Assembly (NCBI RefSeq): GCF_020103695.1
Contig: NZ_JAHXBF010000005.1
Coordinates: 310,001 to 374,000, forward strand
Direction: 5' to 3'
Source: Hyalangium versicolor
GTDB lineage: Bacteria > Myxococcota > Myxococcia > Myxococcales > Myxococcaceae
DNA length: 64,000 nt
A model generated the notes under the pieces. The model worked only from the letters and a program-made list of their open reading frames with translations, was not told the DNA's origin and did not search any database. Of the stretch, positions 1 to 9,073 are shown in pieces. Numbering within the stretch: the first letter of the stretch is position 1; each line of letters opens with the position of its first letter. A program made the position numbers and the translations under genes.

Positions 1-275
1 AGCGCGAAGGCGCGGTGCCCGAGCGCGGCGAACTCACGGGCCTGCCCCGCGGTGATGGTGGACATCTCGGAGATGTCCGCGCCCGCGACGAAGGCCTTCT
101 CCCCTCCTCCGGTGACGATGAGCACGCGGGTGCTCTCATCCAGGGAGCGGAGGGCGGATTCGATCTCCTGGAGCGTCTGGCTGTTGAGGGCGTTGAGCGC
201 CTTGGGCCGATCGATCGTGAGCGTCGTGATGACGCCCTGAGTCTCCAGCCGGATGTTCTGGTAGGCCATGGCCAT
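1..275 (-). CDS. Enoyl-CoA hydratase/isomerase (crotonase family), 5' part only
   Basis: Partial gene that runs off the left edge; the first 91 residues are visible. The crotonase family hydrates enoyl-CoA or isomerises it in fatty-acid or amino-acid breakdown. Seen directly: the N-terminal strand and IDRPKALNALN segment typical of the fold, then GGGEKAFVAGADISEM (about residues 57-72), whose AGADI part forms the oxyanion hole that binds the acyl-CoA carbonyl. The start is the ATG at 275, with a GAGGA ribosome site about seven bases upstream. Nothing downstream is visible, so the substrate cannot be told. A 3-hydroxybutyryl-CoA dehydrogenase lies at 5996-6844, but the iron operon separates the two, so a shared pathway is only possible. 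Confidence 0.9.
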   Translation of the reverse strand, partial: MAMAYQNIRLETQGVITTLTIDRPKALNALNSQTLQEIESALRSLDESTRVLIVTGGGEKAFVAGADISEMSTITAGQAREFAALGHRAFA

Positions 276-418
276 GTGAGATCCTCGGGGGTTTGAGGGC
301 ACGGACGGGTGCTTCCGTCCGCGCGTTCATACCACTCCCCAAGTGGGCTCCAAGGGCGATCTCAGGAGCCTGGGTCTCCAGCGCCTTGCAGCGAACGTGG
401 AGGCGCTGAGTTCGCGGC

Positions 419-1099
419 TCAGGGCTCGGCCCACTGCCTCAGCAGGTTGTGGTAGACGCCCGTCAGCATGACCAGCGAGGGGCTCTTGGGCACCTCCTGG
501 TTCAGCTGCATGATCGCCGTATCGAGATCGAAGAGCAGCGCCCGGTGGCTCACGTCCCGAATCATGCTCTGCACCCAGAAGAAGGACGCCAGCCGCACTC
601 CTCGTGTCACCGGCGTCACATGGTGCAGGCTCGAGGCAGGATAGATGATGAGATCTCCTGCCGGCAGCTTCACCGAGTGGCTGCCATAGGTGTCCTCCAC
701 CACCAGCTCGCCGCCGTCGTAGCTCTCGGGCTCGGACAGGAAGAGCGTCGCCGAGACATCGGTGCGGATGCGCAGGGGGGTCCCGGTGATCGGGCGGATG
801 GCGTTGTCCACGTGCGACCCGAAGGTCATTCCTCCTTCGTACCGATTGAAGAGCGGAGGAAAGACCCGCTGCGGCAGCACGGAGGAGATGAACAGCGGGC
901 TCCGCTCGAGTGCCGCCAGCACCACATCCCCCAGCTCTCGTGCCGCCGGGCTGTTCTCCGGGAGCTGCAGGTTCTTCTTCACCTGCGCCGACTGGTGGCC
1001 GGCCGTGCTGCGGCCGTCTTCCCAATCCGCCTGGGTGAGGATCTGCCGGCAGCGGCCAGCCTGCTCGGCGGTGAGAACCTGGGGGATGTGAAGCATCAT
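419..1099 (-). CDS. Fe(II)/2-oxoglutarate dioxygenase, PKHD-type hydroxylase (PiuC/YbiX-like)
   Basis: 226 residues, the usual length of the PiuC/YbiX family. The iron ligands sit at the family positions: H96 and D98 in FGSHVDNAI and H159 in SSLHHVTPV, with R169 as the expected 2-oxoglutarate-binding arginine. The substrate of the family is unknown; its members are repeatedly found beside TonB-dependent siderophore receptors (Fiu, PiuA). That is the case here: the start lies two bases after the stop of the receptor gene, so the two are surely cotranscribed. I chose the ATG at 1099 (MMLHIPQ) because it gives the family length; an open frame continues further upstream inside the receptor gene but carries no similarity. 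It is likely iron-repressed through the Fur-like site before the receptor. Confidence 0.92.
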   Translation of the reverse strand: MMLHIPQVLTAEQAGRCRQILTQADWEDGRSTAGHQSAQVKKNLQLPENSPAARELGDVVLAALERSPLFISSVLPQRVFPPLFNRYEGGMTFGSHVDNAIRPITGTPLRIRTDVSATLFLSEPESYDGGELVVEDTYGSHSVKLPAGDLIIYPASSLHHVTPVTRGVRLASFFWVQSMIRDVSHRALLFDLDTAIMQLNQEVPKSPSLVMLTGVYHNLLRQWAEP

Positions 1100-1101
1100 G
1101 G

Positions 1102-3486
1102 TTAGAACCGGTACTTGCCTGCGATGCTCACCGTCCGCCCCTCGGCCGGCACGGCGTGCCCGGAGTAGTACTGTGCGTAGTAGAGCTTGTCGGTGAGGTT
1201 GTTGAGGTTCAGCTGGAGCTCCGCCTTCCCCCACTGGTAGCCCGCGAAGGCATCGAAGCGCCAGAAATTCGGCACCTTGGTGAACGCCTGCGTCGCCGAC
1301 GTGGGGTTGTTGACCGTTGTCACGCTCTGGTACACGGCGCCGCCGCCCAGCGTGAGGTTCTCGATCACGCGGTACGTCGTCCACAGCGACAGGCTGTTCT
1401 TCGGCGTGTTCGGCAGCGGCTGGCCCTCGAGATAGTCGTTGGTGTGCTCGAGGATCGCCGAGTGGATGTGCGTGTAGTTCGCGAACAGCCGCCAGTTCTC
1501 CGTGATCGTCCCTGCTATGCCGACGTTGAAGCCCTCCGAGCGCTGCTTGCCCTCCAGGATCTGCGGGGGGCCCTCGGGGTCCGTGTTCGGCACGCGCCCG
1601 TTCGTCTTGGTGATGCGGAAGAGCGCCCCGCTCAGGCCCAGCCGATCCTCCAGCAGGTCCGCCTTGGCGCCGAACTCGAGGATGTTGTTGCGCTCCGGCT
1701 CCAAGCTCTCGAGCCCGGATGAGAGCGTTCCGGCCTCCGCCGAGGGGTTCGCCGAGGTGCCGTACATGGCGTAGGCGCTCGTCTTCTCCACCGGGTGGAG
1801 GACGATGCCCGTGCGCCAGTTGGCGAACTTGTCACGGCTCTTCAGCGGGGAGACCACCCCCGCGGCGTTCGTCGAGGAGTAGTCCGTGCCGAAGATGTCG
1901 TAGCGGATGGAGCCGACGAGCTCGACGTATTGGGTGATGCCGAGCTGCTCCGATGCGTAGAACGCCACCGTCCGCTGGATGCTCGTGTTGGACGTGGAGA
2001 AGTTCCGGGCGACGACGGAGAGATCCGGCTCGGGATCCGGATCGCGCAGGTCCGCGGGCAGGTTCGTGCCCGTGGGCAGGCCCGTAGCCTCCAGGTTGTA
2101 GCGCGTCTGATCGCGCGTCTCGCGCGACAGCTCGAGCCCGATGTTCGCTGTGTGCTTCAGGATTCCCGTGTCGAACACCCCGCGGAGATCCAACTGGTCG
2201 ACCAGGTACGAGTTGTCCGTCCCCGTCTCGAAGCGCTGCCGTCCGATGGTCGTGGGAGCAGCGGCCGGAGTGAGCCCACGCGGCGCCGTGGGCCGGGCGA
2301 ACCGGTCCACCCGCCCGTAGCGCAGCGTGTCCGTCAGCAGGAAGCCGCCGCCGAAGTTGTGCTGGATCCGGCCGGTCACGATGTTCGCGTTCACCCGCTC
2401 GGTGTCCGAGCCGTCCACTCCGTAGAAGGTGTCACGCGCCACGTCGAGGGTGTTCGAGACCGGGTAACCGTTGAAGTAGGGCTCGCCGTAGTCCGGGACG
2501 CTGTCCTCGTGCTGGTAGAGGTAGTCGGCGTCGATCGTGGTGTTCTCGCCCAGCTTGTAGCGGAGCGAGGGCGACACACCGGCGCGGTTGGCCTCCACGT
2601 GGTTGCGTCCCGCCACGTCGGCCAATTGCCCCGCCGCGTTGATGCGGACCTGGAAGCGGTCGGAGACCGCCTCGTTGACGTCGATCCCCACGCGGCCCGA
2701 GGGCGCCGTGCCTCCCGTGACGTACACTTCCTGGAAGGACTGCCGCACCGGCTTCTTCGTGGCCAGGTTGATCGCGCCTCCCGTCGAGCCTCGGCCGAAC
2801 ACCACCGAGGAGGGCCCGAAGAAGACCTCGACGCCGCCGAGGTTGAAGGTGTCGCGCGTGTACCAGCCCAGATCGCGCACGCCATCACGGCTCACGTCGG
2901 TCTGCGCCGAGAAGCCGCGCAGGATGAAGGTGTCTCCCTGCCGGCCACCCTCTCCCGCGCTGACCGTGATACCCGACACGTTGCGCAGGGCCTCGCGGAC
3001 CGTCGTCGCCTTCTGCTCCTCGATGACCTTCTCGGGCACCACGGTGACGGTCTGCGGCGTGTCCACGAGCGGCGTCGGCAGGCGCGTGATCGAGCTCTCC
3101 TCGGCGCGGTAGGGCTCCGCCTCCTCCTGCACCTGGACCGTGGGAAGAACGAACTGGCCCTCGGTGCCCTCCGGCGTCTTCTCGGTGGCTGCTTCACTGG
3201 AGGCCGCCGCCGGAGCCGGGGACGGCCCTTCCTGGGGAGCAGCAGTCGCGGGCTGCTCCGGGGTCGCGAGCGGTTGCGGCGCAGGCGCGGGACGAGGCTC
3301 CTCGGAGACCTGGGCCGCCGGGGTGTCCGTGCGAGCGGGAGTCTCTTGGGCGACCGCACCACTGGCGGCCAGGGCTGATGCGAGGCCCACCGCAGCCGGC
3401 CCCCAAGGACGCAGCGAACCGCGCAGTCCTCCCGAGTGTCCCTTCATGGAGCGAACGCCCGCCCCGACGGTCTTCGACGACGACAT
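1102..3486 (-). CDS. TonB-dependent siderophore receptor (outer membrane)
   Basis: 794 residues. Outer-membrane gated barrel that imports ferric siderophores using energy from TonB. A signal peptide with a basic start and a hydrophobic core ending ASGAVAQE is followed by about 75 residues rich in Pro, Ala and Glu, then a possible TonB box (LPTVQVQ) and a plug domain containing [20 protein letters not shown] and [17 protein letters not shown], both typical of siderophore receptors. The barrel ends in an aromatic residue (KYRF). The start is the ATG at 3486, which has a GAGGGAG ribosome site; the frame stays open upstream but that part covers the Fur-like site. Second-to-last gene of the TonB-PepSY-receptor-hydroxylase unit. 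The siderophore cannot be told from sequence. The Pro/Ala-rich spacer is longer than usual. Confidence 0.93.
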   Translation of the reverse strand: MSSSKTVGAGVRSMKGHSGGLRGSLRPWGPAAVGLASALAASGAVAQETPARTDTPAAQVSEEPRPAPAPQPLATPEQPATAAPQEGPSPAPAAASSEAATEKTPEGTEGQFVLPTVQVQEEAEPYRAEESSITRLPTPLVDTPQTVTVVPEKVIEEQKATTVREALRNVSGITVSAGEGGRQGDTFILRGFSAQTDVSRDGVRDLGWYTRDTFNLGGVEVFFGPSSVVFGRGSTGGAINLATKKPVRQSFQEVYVTGGTAPSGRVGIDVNEAVSDRFQVRINAAGQLADVAGRNHVEANRAGVSPSLRYKLGENTTIDADYLYQHEDSVPDYGEPYFNGYPVSNTLDVARDTFYGVDGSDTERVNANIVTGRIQHNFGGGFLLTDTLRYGRVDRFARPTAPRGLTPAAAPTTIGRQRFETGTDNSYLVDQLDLRGVFDTGILKHTANIGLELSRETRDQTRYNLEATGLPTGTNLPADLRDPDPEPDLSVVARNFSTSNTSIQRTVAFYASEQLGITQYVELVGSIRYDIFGTDYSSTNAAGVVSPLKSRDKFANWRTGIVLHPVEKTSAYAMYGTSANPSAEAGTLSSGLESLEPERNNILEFGAKADLLEDRLGLSGALFRITKTNGRVPNTDPEGPPQILEGKQRSEGFNVGIAGTITENWRLFANYTHIHSAILEHTNDYLEGQPLPNTPKNSLSLWTTYRVIENLTLGGGAVYQSVTTVNNPTSATQAFTKVPNFWRFDAFAGYQWGKAELQLNLNNLTDKLYYAQYYSGHAVPAEGRTVSIAGKYRF

Positions 3487-3554
3487 GTACTTCCCTCCCT
3501 CTGTGGTACCAGCGCCCTGCTCCGTGGAAGGCCCCGGTATCTCCATGCTATTCT

Positions 3555-3573
3555 GATAATGATTACTAATATT
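3555..3573 (-). promoter_or_regulatory. Fur-box-like site before the siderophore receptor
   Basis: The 19 bases GATAATGATTACTAATATT match the classical Fur box (GATAATGATAATCATTATC) at 14 of 19 positions, including the first nine. The site is about 70 bases upstream of the receptor start and lies in an AT-rich island, unlike the GC-rich surroundings. It would give the receptor and hydroxylase their own iron-controlled promoter in addition to read-through from the TonB gene. Confidence 0.6.
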
Positions 3574-3647
3574 GATATTGGTGCGGAGACTGAATTTCGA
3601 GCTGGCTCGCAAGACTCGTGCGGTTCGGCACGAGCCCTGTCTCAGAC

Positions 3648-5036
3648 TCAGGCTGTGGTCTCTGACTCGGAGACCGACGCGCTGGCAGGGGCAGAAGACG
3701 AACTTCCCGCGGACGGAGCCACGCGGGTCCCTCGGCGGAAGAACCGCCTCCAGGACAGAGCGAAGCCGGTGTACATCAGGAAGACTCCGCCGAGCGACGC
3801 CAGCCCGGCGATGAGCTGGCCCACCCACCCGAATGCTTCACCGGTGTGCAGGAAGCGCAGCCAGGTCCGGATCTGCCGGCCGCTGCTGTAATCGGCGAAT
3901 GTCTCTCGTTTCAACACCTGGCCCGTGAAGGGGTCCAGCGAGACCGTAGCGGAGGCGAACAGAGGCCACGAGTCCTCCTCCTTGATCGAGAAGTTGATCG
4001 CCTGTCGGCCGCCGCCACGTCCCTCGCCTCCACCCTGGCCACCGCGAGACTCACCGCCCTGACCGCCTCCGCGCCCCTCGCCACGCCCCTCGCCGCGTCC
4101 CGCCCCCTCGCCCCGTGCCTCACCGTTGCCAGGAGCGCCACCAGGAGCGCCACCGCCCTGGGCCCCGCGAGGAGCATTGCCACGAGGGCCGCCTCCGAAA
4201 CGAAGCGTGATCGTCTCCCAGGCGGACGCCTGCTTTCGCGCCTCAGCGAAGAGCGTGTCGTAGCCGAGCGGACTGGCCCCCGGCGTCGGCTCGGGGACCT
4301 TGACCGACGGCTGTGCGAACGGCCCCTGCTGCGCCGGAGGCTCGCTTCCCGTGAGCTTGAAGATGAGATCCGAAGCCCACTTGTAGGACATGACCATGCC
4401 CGAAACCGTCAGGACGATGATCACGGGCAGGGCCCAGAAGCCGATCGAGTTGTGCCAGTTGAAATCCCGCGCCTTGCCGCGCAGCCCACCCTTGAACCAG
4501 AGAACCGGGCGCACTGTGCGCCAGGTCCACTTGCGAGGCCACCACAGGTACAGGCCGGAGATGGCCAGGAACAGGAAGGCGGCATTGCAGACGCCGGTAA
4601 CAGCGCGGCCCACTCCGCGGTTCTCCTCACTGGTACCGAGCCACCGGTGCCACTCCTCCACCTTGTGGAGGAAGGCGCGCAGGCCCCGGGCGCCCATCTC
4701 GTGGATCTCACCCGTGTAGGGGTTCACGTAGACGCCGCTGGCGCGGCCGGTGCTCACCAGCACGGCCGAGGTCGGCTCTGAGTACATCGTGATCCCCGAG
4801 GGAGGAGTCTCGGGTCGGGCCGCACGGACGCGAGCCAGCAACTCATCCACGGGGAGCCGGGTCGCCTCCGGCGCGGGCACCTGCACGTGCCGCGCATCCC
4901 GGTCCGCCCACTCGACGAGCTGCGATTCGAAGGCGAGCAGCACCCCGGTGATGGACATGATGCCAATGATGATTCCAGCAACGATGCCCGCGGCCAGATG
5001 AATCCAGAAGAGGATGTTCCGAAAGGTGCTTTTCAT
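3648..5036 (-). CDS. PepSY-domain membrane protein of an iron-uptake operon
   Basis: 462 residues, inner membrane. PepSY-associated membrane proteins next to siderophore receptors are thought to reduce or release iron at the cytoplasmic membrane (FoxB/PiuB-like); the exact reaction is not settled. Visible: a first membrane segment at about residues 8-38, a periplasmic PepSY region, further segments around 150-172 and 205-235, and a last one near 410-435 followed by a basic tail. Conserved-looking histidines lie in WIHLAAG, VEEWHRWLG, NWHNSIGF and FLHTGEAFG near membrane edges, as expected for haem or metal binding. Odd: between the third and fourth segments is an insertion of about 65 residues made almost only of Gly, Arg, Glu, Ala and Gln. 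It starts 19 bases after the TonB stop, so it is in that operon. Confidence 0.88.
   Translation of the reverse strand: MKSTFRNILFWIHLAAGIVAGIIIGIMSITGVLLAFESQLVEWADRDARHVQVPAPEATRLPVDELLARVRAARPETPPSGITMYSEPTSAVLVSTGRASGVYVNPYTGEIHEMGARGLRAFLHKVEEWHRWLGTSEENRGVGRAVTGVCNAAFLFLAISGLYLWWPRKWTWRTVRPVLWFKGGLRGKARDFNWHNSIGFWALPVIIVLTVSGMVMSYKWASDLIFKLTGSEPPAQQGPFAQPSVKVPEPTPGASPLGYDTLFAEARKQASAWETITLRFGGGPRGNAPRGAQGGGAPGGAPGNGEARGEGAGRGEGRGEGRGGGQGGESRGGQGGGEGRGGGRQAINFSIKEEDSWPLFASATVSLDPFTGQVLKRETFADYSSGRQIRTWLRFLHTGEAFGWVGQLIAGLASLGGVFLMYTGFALSWRRFFRRGTRVAPSAGSSSSAPASASVSESETTA
4004..4197 (-). repeat. Gly/Arg/Glu-rich low-complexity segment in the PepSY protein
   Basis: This stretch encodes short reiterations such as GEGRGEGRGGGQGG within the periplasmic loop before the last membrane segment. 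The repeats are imperfect at DNA level. I know of no such insert in the standard PepSY proteins. It is in frame with intact sequence on both sides, so it is not a frameshift. Confidence 0.8.
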
Positions 5037-5055
5037 GGCCGCTTCCTGCGGTGCT

Positions 5056-5889
5056 TCACTTCAGGGAGAACTGAAAGGGGATGTCGACGATCACGCGTAC
5101 CGGCCGGCCCTGGCGCCCGAGCGCTGGGGAGAAGCGCCACTGGCTGACGGCGGACACGGCCGCTGCATCGAGCTCCGGAATGGAGCGGATGACGCGGGTG
5201 TGCTCGGGTTCGACGCGCCCGTCGATCCCGATGATGATCCGCACGAGGACCAGGCCTTCGATGCGGCGGGATTTGGCCTCTCGGGGGTATGGGGGCTGGA
5301 TCTGCTTGAGCACGCCCGGAGCGCGCGACACCTGCTTCAGGTCGACGGCGTCTCCTCCCGAGACGACTCCCAGCCCCGAGCCGCCCGGAGTCGTCACCGC
5401 GGAGTTCACCAACCCGGCGACGACGCCCGTCACTGCCTCGGAGCCCGAAACCTCCTCCTCGGGAGCTGCTTCCGGAGTGGGGGCCTCCTCGGGCGTCTCC
5501 TGCACAGGAGTGGGAGGCTCAGGAGGCTTCTCGGCGACAGGTTCCGGCACGCGAGGCGGCACGAGCGGACGCGCCGCCCGCGCGCGCACCTGGGGCGGCA
5601 CGCGCTGAGGCTTCGTCACAGGAGCGGGCGCGACACTCGCCGCCTGGGCCCGAGGAGCCATGGCGGCGAGAAACACCACCTCTGGCTCCTGGGGCGGAGA
5701 TGGCGGCTTCGGGACAACGCGAGGCATGGCGATTCCAGCCGCGATCGCCGCCACGTGAACGAACGCGGCGATGAGGAGAGCCCATCCCCACCGCTCCCAC
5801 TCCCCTTGCCCAGAGAGGGCCTCACCCATGCGGAAGACCCGCACGGGAGACCGGACTTCCTCGGGCGGAGAAACAACGCCTCGATTCAT
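5056..5889 (-). CDS. tonB: TonB energy-transducing protein
   Basis: 277 residues. It carries proton-motive energy from ExbB/ExbD across the periplasm to outer-membrane receptors. Visible: one membrane anchor near residues 30-52 (LLIAAFVHVAAIAAGIAM), a Pro/Ala/Glu-rich spanning region, and a C-terminal TonB domain with the hallmark PPYPREAKSRRIEG, strand VLVRIIIGIDGRV and the SAVSQWRFSPA ending. The start I chose is the ATG at 5889 (MNRGVVS). The frame is open up to 5928, but that extra part lies on a perfect Fur-type palindrome and would not be translated. No exbB or exbD is in the window, so they must be encoded elsewhere. First gene of the iron operon. Confidence 0.9.
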   Translation of the reverse strand: MNRGVVSPPEEVRSPVRVFRMGEALSGQGEWERWGWALLIAAFVHVAAIAAGIAMPRVVPKPPSPPQEPEVVFLAAMAPRAQAASVAPAPVTKPQRVPPQVRARAARPLVPPRVPEPVAEKPPEPPTPVQETPEEAPTPEAAPEEEVSGSEAVTGVVAGLVNSAVTTPGGSGLGVVSGGDAVDLKQVSRAPGVLKQIQPPYPREAKSRRIEGLVLVRIIIGIDGRVEPEHTRVIRSIPELDAAAVSAVSQWRFSPALGRQGRPVRVIVDIPFQFSLK

Positions 5890-5904
5890 TTCGATGACGT
5901 CGAT

Positions 5905-5923
5905 ATTGAGAATCGTTCTCAAT
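5905..5923 (-). promoter_or_regulatory. Fur-box-like palindrome before tonB
   Basis: ATTGAGAATCGTTCTCAAT is a perfect inverted repeat of 8+3+8 bases, 15 bases upstream of the tonB ATG. It matches the TGAGAATnATTCTCA form of the Fur site. On the minus strand a weak TTGACG / CATACC promoter with 16-base spacing (5966 down to 5939) lies just upstream, so bound repressor would sit between promoter and start codon. Iron control of the whole TonB operon follows by inference. Confidence 0.7.
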
Positions 5924-5995
5924 TTCACGGCCGCAGAAGGTATGTCCTCATGGGTAGGGTCGTCAATCCATGAGAATCCAATGTATTTAAGTTTT

Positions 5996-6844
5996 TTAAT
6001 ACTTGTAGAAGCCGCGACCGCTCTTCTTGCCGTACCAGCCGGCGTCCACGTACTGGCGGAGCAGCGGGCACGGGCGGTACTTGGAATCGCCGAGTCCCTT
6101 GTGGAGCACCTCGGCGATGTAGAGGCAGGTGTCCAGGCCGATGAAGTCCGCCAGTTGCAGCGGGCCCATGGGCTGATTGGTTCCCAGCTTCATCGCCGTG
6201 TCGATGTCCTCGGCAGTGCCCAGGCCCTCCATCAGCGCGAAGCACGCCTCGTTCAGCATGGGGATGAGGATGCGGTTGACGATGAAGCCCGGCATGTCCT
6301 TGGACACCACCGTCGTCTTGCCCATCTTCTCGGCCAGCGCGCGGGTCTTCTGGTACGTCTCGTCCGAGGTGGCCGCGCCGCGGATCAGCTCCACCAGTTG
6401 CATCACCGGCACGGGGTTCATGAAGTGCATCCCGATCACCGCCTCGGGGCGCTTCGTGGAGGCCGCGATCCGGGTGATGGGGATGGAGGAGGTGTTCGTC
6501 GCCAGCACGCCGCCCGGCTTCACCACCGCGTCCAGGTCCTGGAAGATGCGGCGCTTGAGGTCCTCGTTCTCCGTGACGGCCTCGACGGCGAAGTCCACGT
6601 CTTTGACTTCGGCGGGGCTGGTGGCGGTGGCCAGGTTCGCCTCGGCGGCCTTGCGCTTCGCGTCATCCAGCTTGCCCTTCTCCACCAGCTTGGCCAGGCC
6701 CGCCCGGATGCGGTCCGCGCCCTTGGCGAGTCCCTCCTTGGAGACGTCCACCAGCGTGACGCGCAGCCCTGCCACCAGCGACACCTGCGCGATGCCCGCG
6801 CCCATCTGCCCTGCCCCGACGACGATGATGTGCTCCGTTGCCAT
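5996..6844 (-). CDS. hbd: 3-hydroxybutyryl-CoA (3-hydroxyacyl-CoA) dehydrogenase
   Basis: 282 residues, normal for the single-enzyme 3-hydroxybutyryl-CoA dehydrogenases. It oxidises (S)-3-hydroxyacyl-CoA, or runs the reverse reaction, with NAD(P). Visible: Rossmann nucleotide site VVGAGQMGAGIAQV near the N-terminus, acidic residue after the second strand (TLVDVSKEG), catalytic region IGMHFMNPVPVMQLVELI with the active-site His, and MPGFIVNRILIPMLNEA leading into the C-terminal helical domain. The start is the ATG at 6844, with AGGAG six bases upstream; an in-frame ATG seven codons earlier has no ribosome site. It probably stands alone as a transcription unit, ending about 70 bases before the tonB promoter. 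Confidence 0.93.
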   Translation of the reverse strand: MATEHIIVVGAGQMGAGIAQVSLVAGLRVTLVDVSKEGLAKGADRIRAGLAKLVEKGKLDDAKRKAAEANLATATSPAEVKDVDFAVEAVTENEDLKRRIFQDLDAVVKPGGVLATNTSSIPITRIAASTKRPEAVIGMHFMNPVPVMQLVELIRGAATSDETYQKTRALAEKMGKTTVVSKDMPGFIVNRILIPMLNEACFALMEGLGTAEDIDTAMKLGTNQPMGPLQLADFIGLDTCLYIAEVLHKGLGDSKYRPCPLLRQYVDAGWYGKKSGRGFYKY

Positions 6845-6905
6845 GGCGTCTCCTGCTCCAGCCAAGAGTGAAGTGCGGGCGCTATAGCCCTCGCCCTCGG
6901 AGGGG

Positions 6906-7313
6906 TCAACGGCTCGCGGGCAGCCGCAGCGTCCGCAGGACGTACTGCTCCTGACCGATCGTCAGCGGCTCGACCAACGGGGGACGCGTGGGGTGCCCTT
7001 CCTCCTTCACGAAGATGAGCGCGCGGTAGGAGCCCTCGGGCAGATCGACCTTGAGAGTCACCTCGTGGGGCGGCGCGGCGGTGAAGAAGCGCTCCTCGCG
7101 CTTGATGATCTTCCCGTCCTCGCCCGTCACCTGGAAGTCCATGGCGCGAACGGTGCTCCATCCCGAGCCGTCGAGCTGCCACACGAGCTCACGCTCGGGA
7201 GTGCTCGTCACCTGCCACAGCCAGATGCCCAACGCCGCCAGCACCAGCAGGGGCAGGCGCTTCATCAGCGGGTGGTTCCGCCAGCCGGGTCGCGCTTCCG
7301 CCTCCAATGTCAC
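6906..7313 (-). CDS. Small membrane-anchored protein of unknown function
   Basis: 135 residues from the GTG at 7313, or 119 from the ATG at 7265. The GTG overlaps the stop of the preceding gene by four bases, which suggests coupling. The alternative ATG starts directly at a signal/anchor sequence (MKRLPLLVLAALGIWLWQ). The remainder is a compact, strand-rich domain with charged segments (KIIKREERFF, VTLKVDLPEGSYRALIF), probably outside the cytoplasm. I do not recognise the family. Last gene of an apparent mrp - 162-residue protein - this gene unit, so a link to the Mrp carrier is possible but not shown. Confidence 0.75.
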   Translation of the reverse strand: MTLEAEARPGWRNHPLMKRLPLLVLAALGIWLWQVTSTPERELVWQLDGSGWSTVRAMDFQVTGEDGKIIKREERFFTAAPPHEVTLKVDLPEGSYRALIFVKEEGHPTRPPLVEPLTIGQEQYVLRTLRLPASR

Positions 7314-7798
7314 TCCTTCTTGTGCCGCTTGCCCTGGCGCGCGTTCAGCTCGGAGACGACCACTCGAGGCGATGCGGAGCCGCTGGCCGAGGACTTGGAC
7401 TTGGGCTCCTCCTTCTTCTCGTCCTTGGCCTCGTCGGCGGGCACGAGGCGGATTTGCGCCCTCACGTCCAGCGTCATCCCGGACATGAGCTTGATGAACT
7501 CCTCGCGGAGCTTCTCGGACTGGAGGAAGCGGCGGAGTTCCTCGGTCAGGACGTGGCCTACCTCGTCCTTCGTCTTCTCCGCCTGGGAGATGATGAAGCC
7601 GAGCACCTCCTTGGGCAGCTTGAGCTGTCCGGCGAGGTTTCGGATGCCCTCCTCCGTCATGAAGATGGCGCCCAACCCGGCCACCGCCACCTTGCGAACG
7701 AAGCCCGGCATGAAGCCGGGGCGGCCCTCGCGGCCACCGTTCGGCAGCTGATCGTCGTCCAGCGGATCCTGCGGATAGTCTTCGCTGTCACCAGCCAT
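7310..7798 (-). CDS. Hypothetical protein downstream of mrp
   Basis: 162 residues, not recognised. It has an acidic N-terminus (EDYPQDPLDDDQ), a Gly/Val-rich hydrophobic stretch near residues 35-48 (VAVAGLGAIFMTEEG), a helical middle with a PKEVLGFIISQAEKTKDEV segment, and a charged Lys/Ser-rich tail that is likely disordered. No signal peptide; the hydrophobic stretch is too short and too weak to be a sure membrane span. It begins 24 bases after the mrp stop and overlaps the next gene by four bases. Arrangement and length suggest a lineage-specific cytoplasmic protein. Confidence 0.7.
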   Translation of the reverse strand: MAGDSEDYPQDPLDDDQLPNGGREGRPGFMPGFVRKVAVAGLGAIFMTEEGIRNLAGQLKLPKEVLGFIISQAEKTKDEVGHVLTEELRRFLQSEKLREEFIKLMSGMTLDVRAQIRLVPADEAKDEKKEEPKSKSSASGSASPRVVVSELNARQGKRHKKE

Positions 7799-7822
7799 GA
7801 GGGACCTCGGGGACTGCGGGGC

Positions 7823-8911
7823 TCAGCGCGCTTGCATCACCGGCAGCCGGACCGCCCGCGCGCTCTCCGCGGAAACCCGGCCAGCGACGTTGCGAGCAAC
7901 CTCCATGAAGGCCTGGGATTCCGGGCTGTCCGGCGCGCCCGCCACGACCGGCACCCCTGAGTCTCCCGACTCACGGACCTTCAGGTCCAGAGGAACCTCA
8001 CCCAGGAAGGCGATGTTGAACATCTCCGCGGCCTTGCGCCCTCCCCCGTGGTTGAAGATGTGGGTTGTCTTGGAGCAGTGCGGGCAGACGAACTGGCTCA
8101 TGTTCTCGACGATGCCGAGCACGGGGATGTGGACCTTGTCGAACATCTGCTTGGCGCGGACCACGTCCGCCAGCGCCACGTCCTGCGGCGTGGTGACGAG
8201 CACCGCCCCGGCCGCCCGCACGCTCTGGGACAGGGAGAGCGCCACATCGCCGGTTCCCGGCGGCAGGTCCAGGATGAGGTAGTCCAGCTCGCCCCAGTTC
8301 ACGTCCCGCACCAACTGCATGAGCGCGCCATGGAGCATGGGCCCGCGCCAGATGAGCGCCTGATCCGCCTCCACCAGGAAGCCGATCGACATGACCTTCA
8401 GGCCGTACTTGCTCATGGGGGTGAGCGTCTTGCCGTCCGGGCTGACCGGGCGCTCGGTGATGCCCGTCATCAGCGGGATGGACGGGCCGTAGAAGTCCGC
8501 GTCCAGCAGGCCCACCTTGGCGCCGTGCTTCGACAGGGCCACGGCCAGGTTCACCGCGACGGTGCTCTTGCCCACGCCGCCCTTACCGGCACCTACGAGG
8601 ACGATGTTCTTCACGCCTGGCAGCAGGGCCTGGCCCTGGCCCGGAGCCGCACCGCCGGTGGCGCGAACCTGGGCGCCCCACTCGATCTCGAAGGACTTCA
8701 GTCCGGGCACGGCCTTGAGCGCGGCCTCGGCGTCCGCCTGGATCTTGCCCTTGAGGGGACAGGCGGGCGTCGTCAGCTCGATCTTCAGCTTCACCGTGTC
8801 GCCGGTGAGGCGCACGTCCTTCACCATCCCCGCCTTCACCAGATCCACATGCAGCTCGGGATCCATCACCTTCGACATCGCCGCGAGGATGTCGCGCTCG
8901 GAAACGCTCAT
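7823..8911 (-). CDS. mrp: Mrp/NBP35-family P-loop ATPase, Fe-S cluster carrier
   Basis: 362 residues, the usual length. It binds and transfers Fe-S clusters to target proteins (ApbC/Mrp/Nbp35 family). Domain order: N-terminal MIP18/DUF59 domain at about 5-80, with the motif PELHVDLVKAGMV and TPACPLKG; then a P-loop ATPase domain from about 100, with the deviant Walker A GKGGVGKST at 109-117 and LLDADFYGPSIPLMTG. The cluster-binding CxxC is in VCPHCSKTTHIF in the second half. The ATG at 8911 is the start. Two small genes of unknown function follow on the same strand. Assignment is firm; target proteins cannot be told. Confidence 0.95.
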   Translation of the reverse strand: MSVSERDILAAMSKVMDPELHVDLVKAGMVKDVRLTGDTVKLKIELTTPACPLKGKIQADAEAALKAVPGLKSFEIEWGAQVRATGGAAPGQGQALLPGVKNIVLVGAGKGGVGKSTVAVNLAVALSKHGAKVGLLDADFYGPSIPLMTGITERPVSPDGKTLTPMSKYGLKVMSIGFLVEADQALIWRGPMLHGALMQLVRDVNWGELDYLILDLPPGTGDVALSLSQSVRAAGAVLVTTPQDVALADVVRAKQMFDKVHIPVLGIVENMSQFVCPHCSKTTHIFNHGGGRKAAEMFNIAFLGEVPLDLKVRESGDSGVPVVAGAPDSPESQAFMEVARNVAGRVSAESARAVRLPVMQAR

Positions 8912-9073
8912 CAGTACACCTGAAACCTTTAGGAAATCGGGCAGTTGCGAGCCCTGAAGGGCGCGGAGGATGGCCAGCCGCCCCCAGGGCTGTCAACGAC
9001 GTTTAACGGGCCCCACCCCTCACCGCACGCTTCGAGCCTCTGCTCGCCTGCATGGCACCGAGAAGGCCGAGGC

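Noticed and set aside
1795..3378. A 527-codon plus-strand frame opposite the siderophore receptor
   Set aside because: Its Arg/Val/Gly/Asp-rich product resembles no protein, and the minus-strand receptor explains the codons.
7265..7313. A frameshift or fusion between the 162-residue and 135-residue genes
   Set aside because: Both frames are complete, with the GTGA overlap that is normal for coupled genes.
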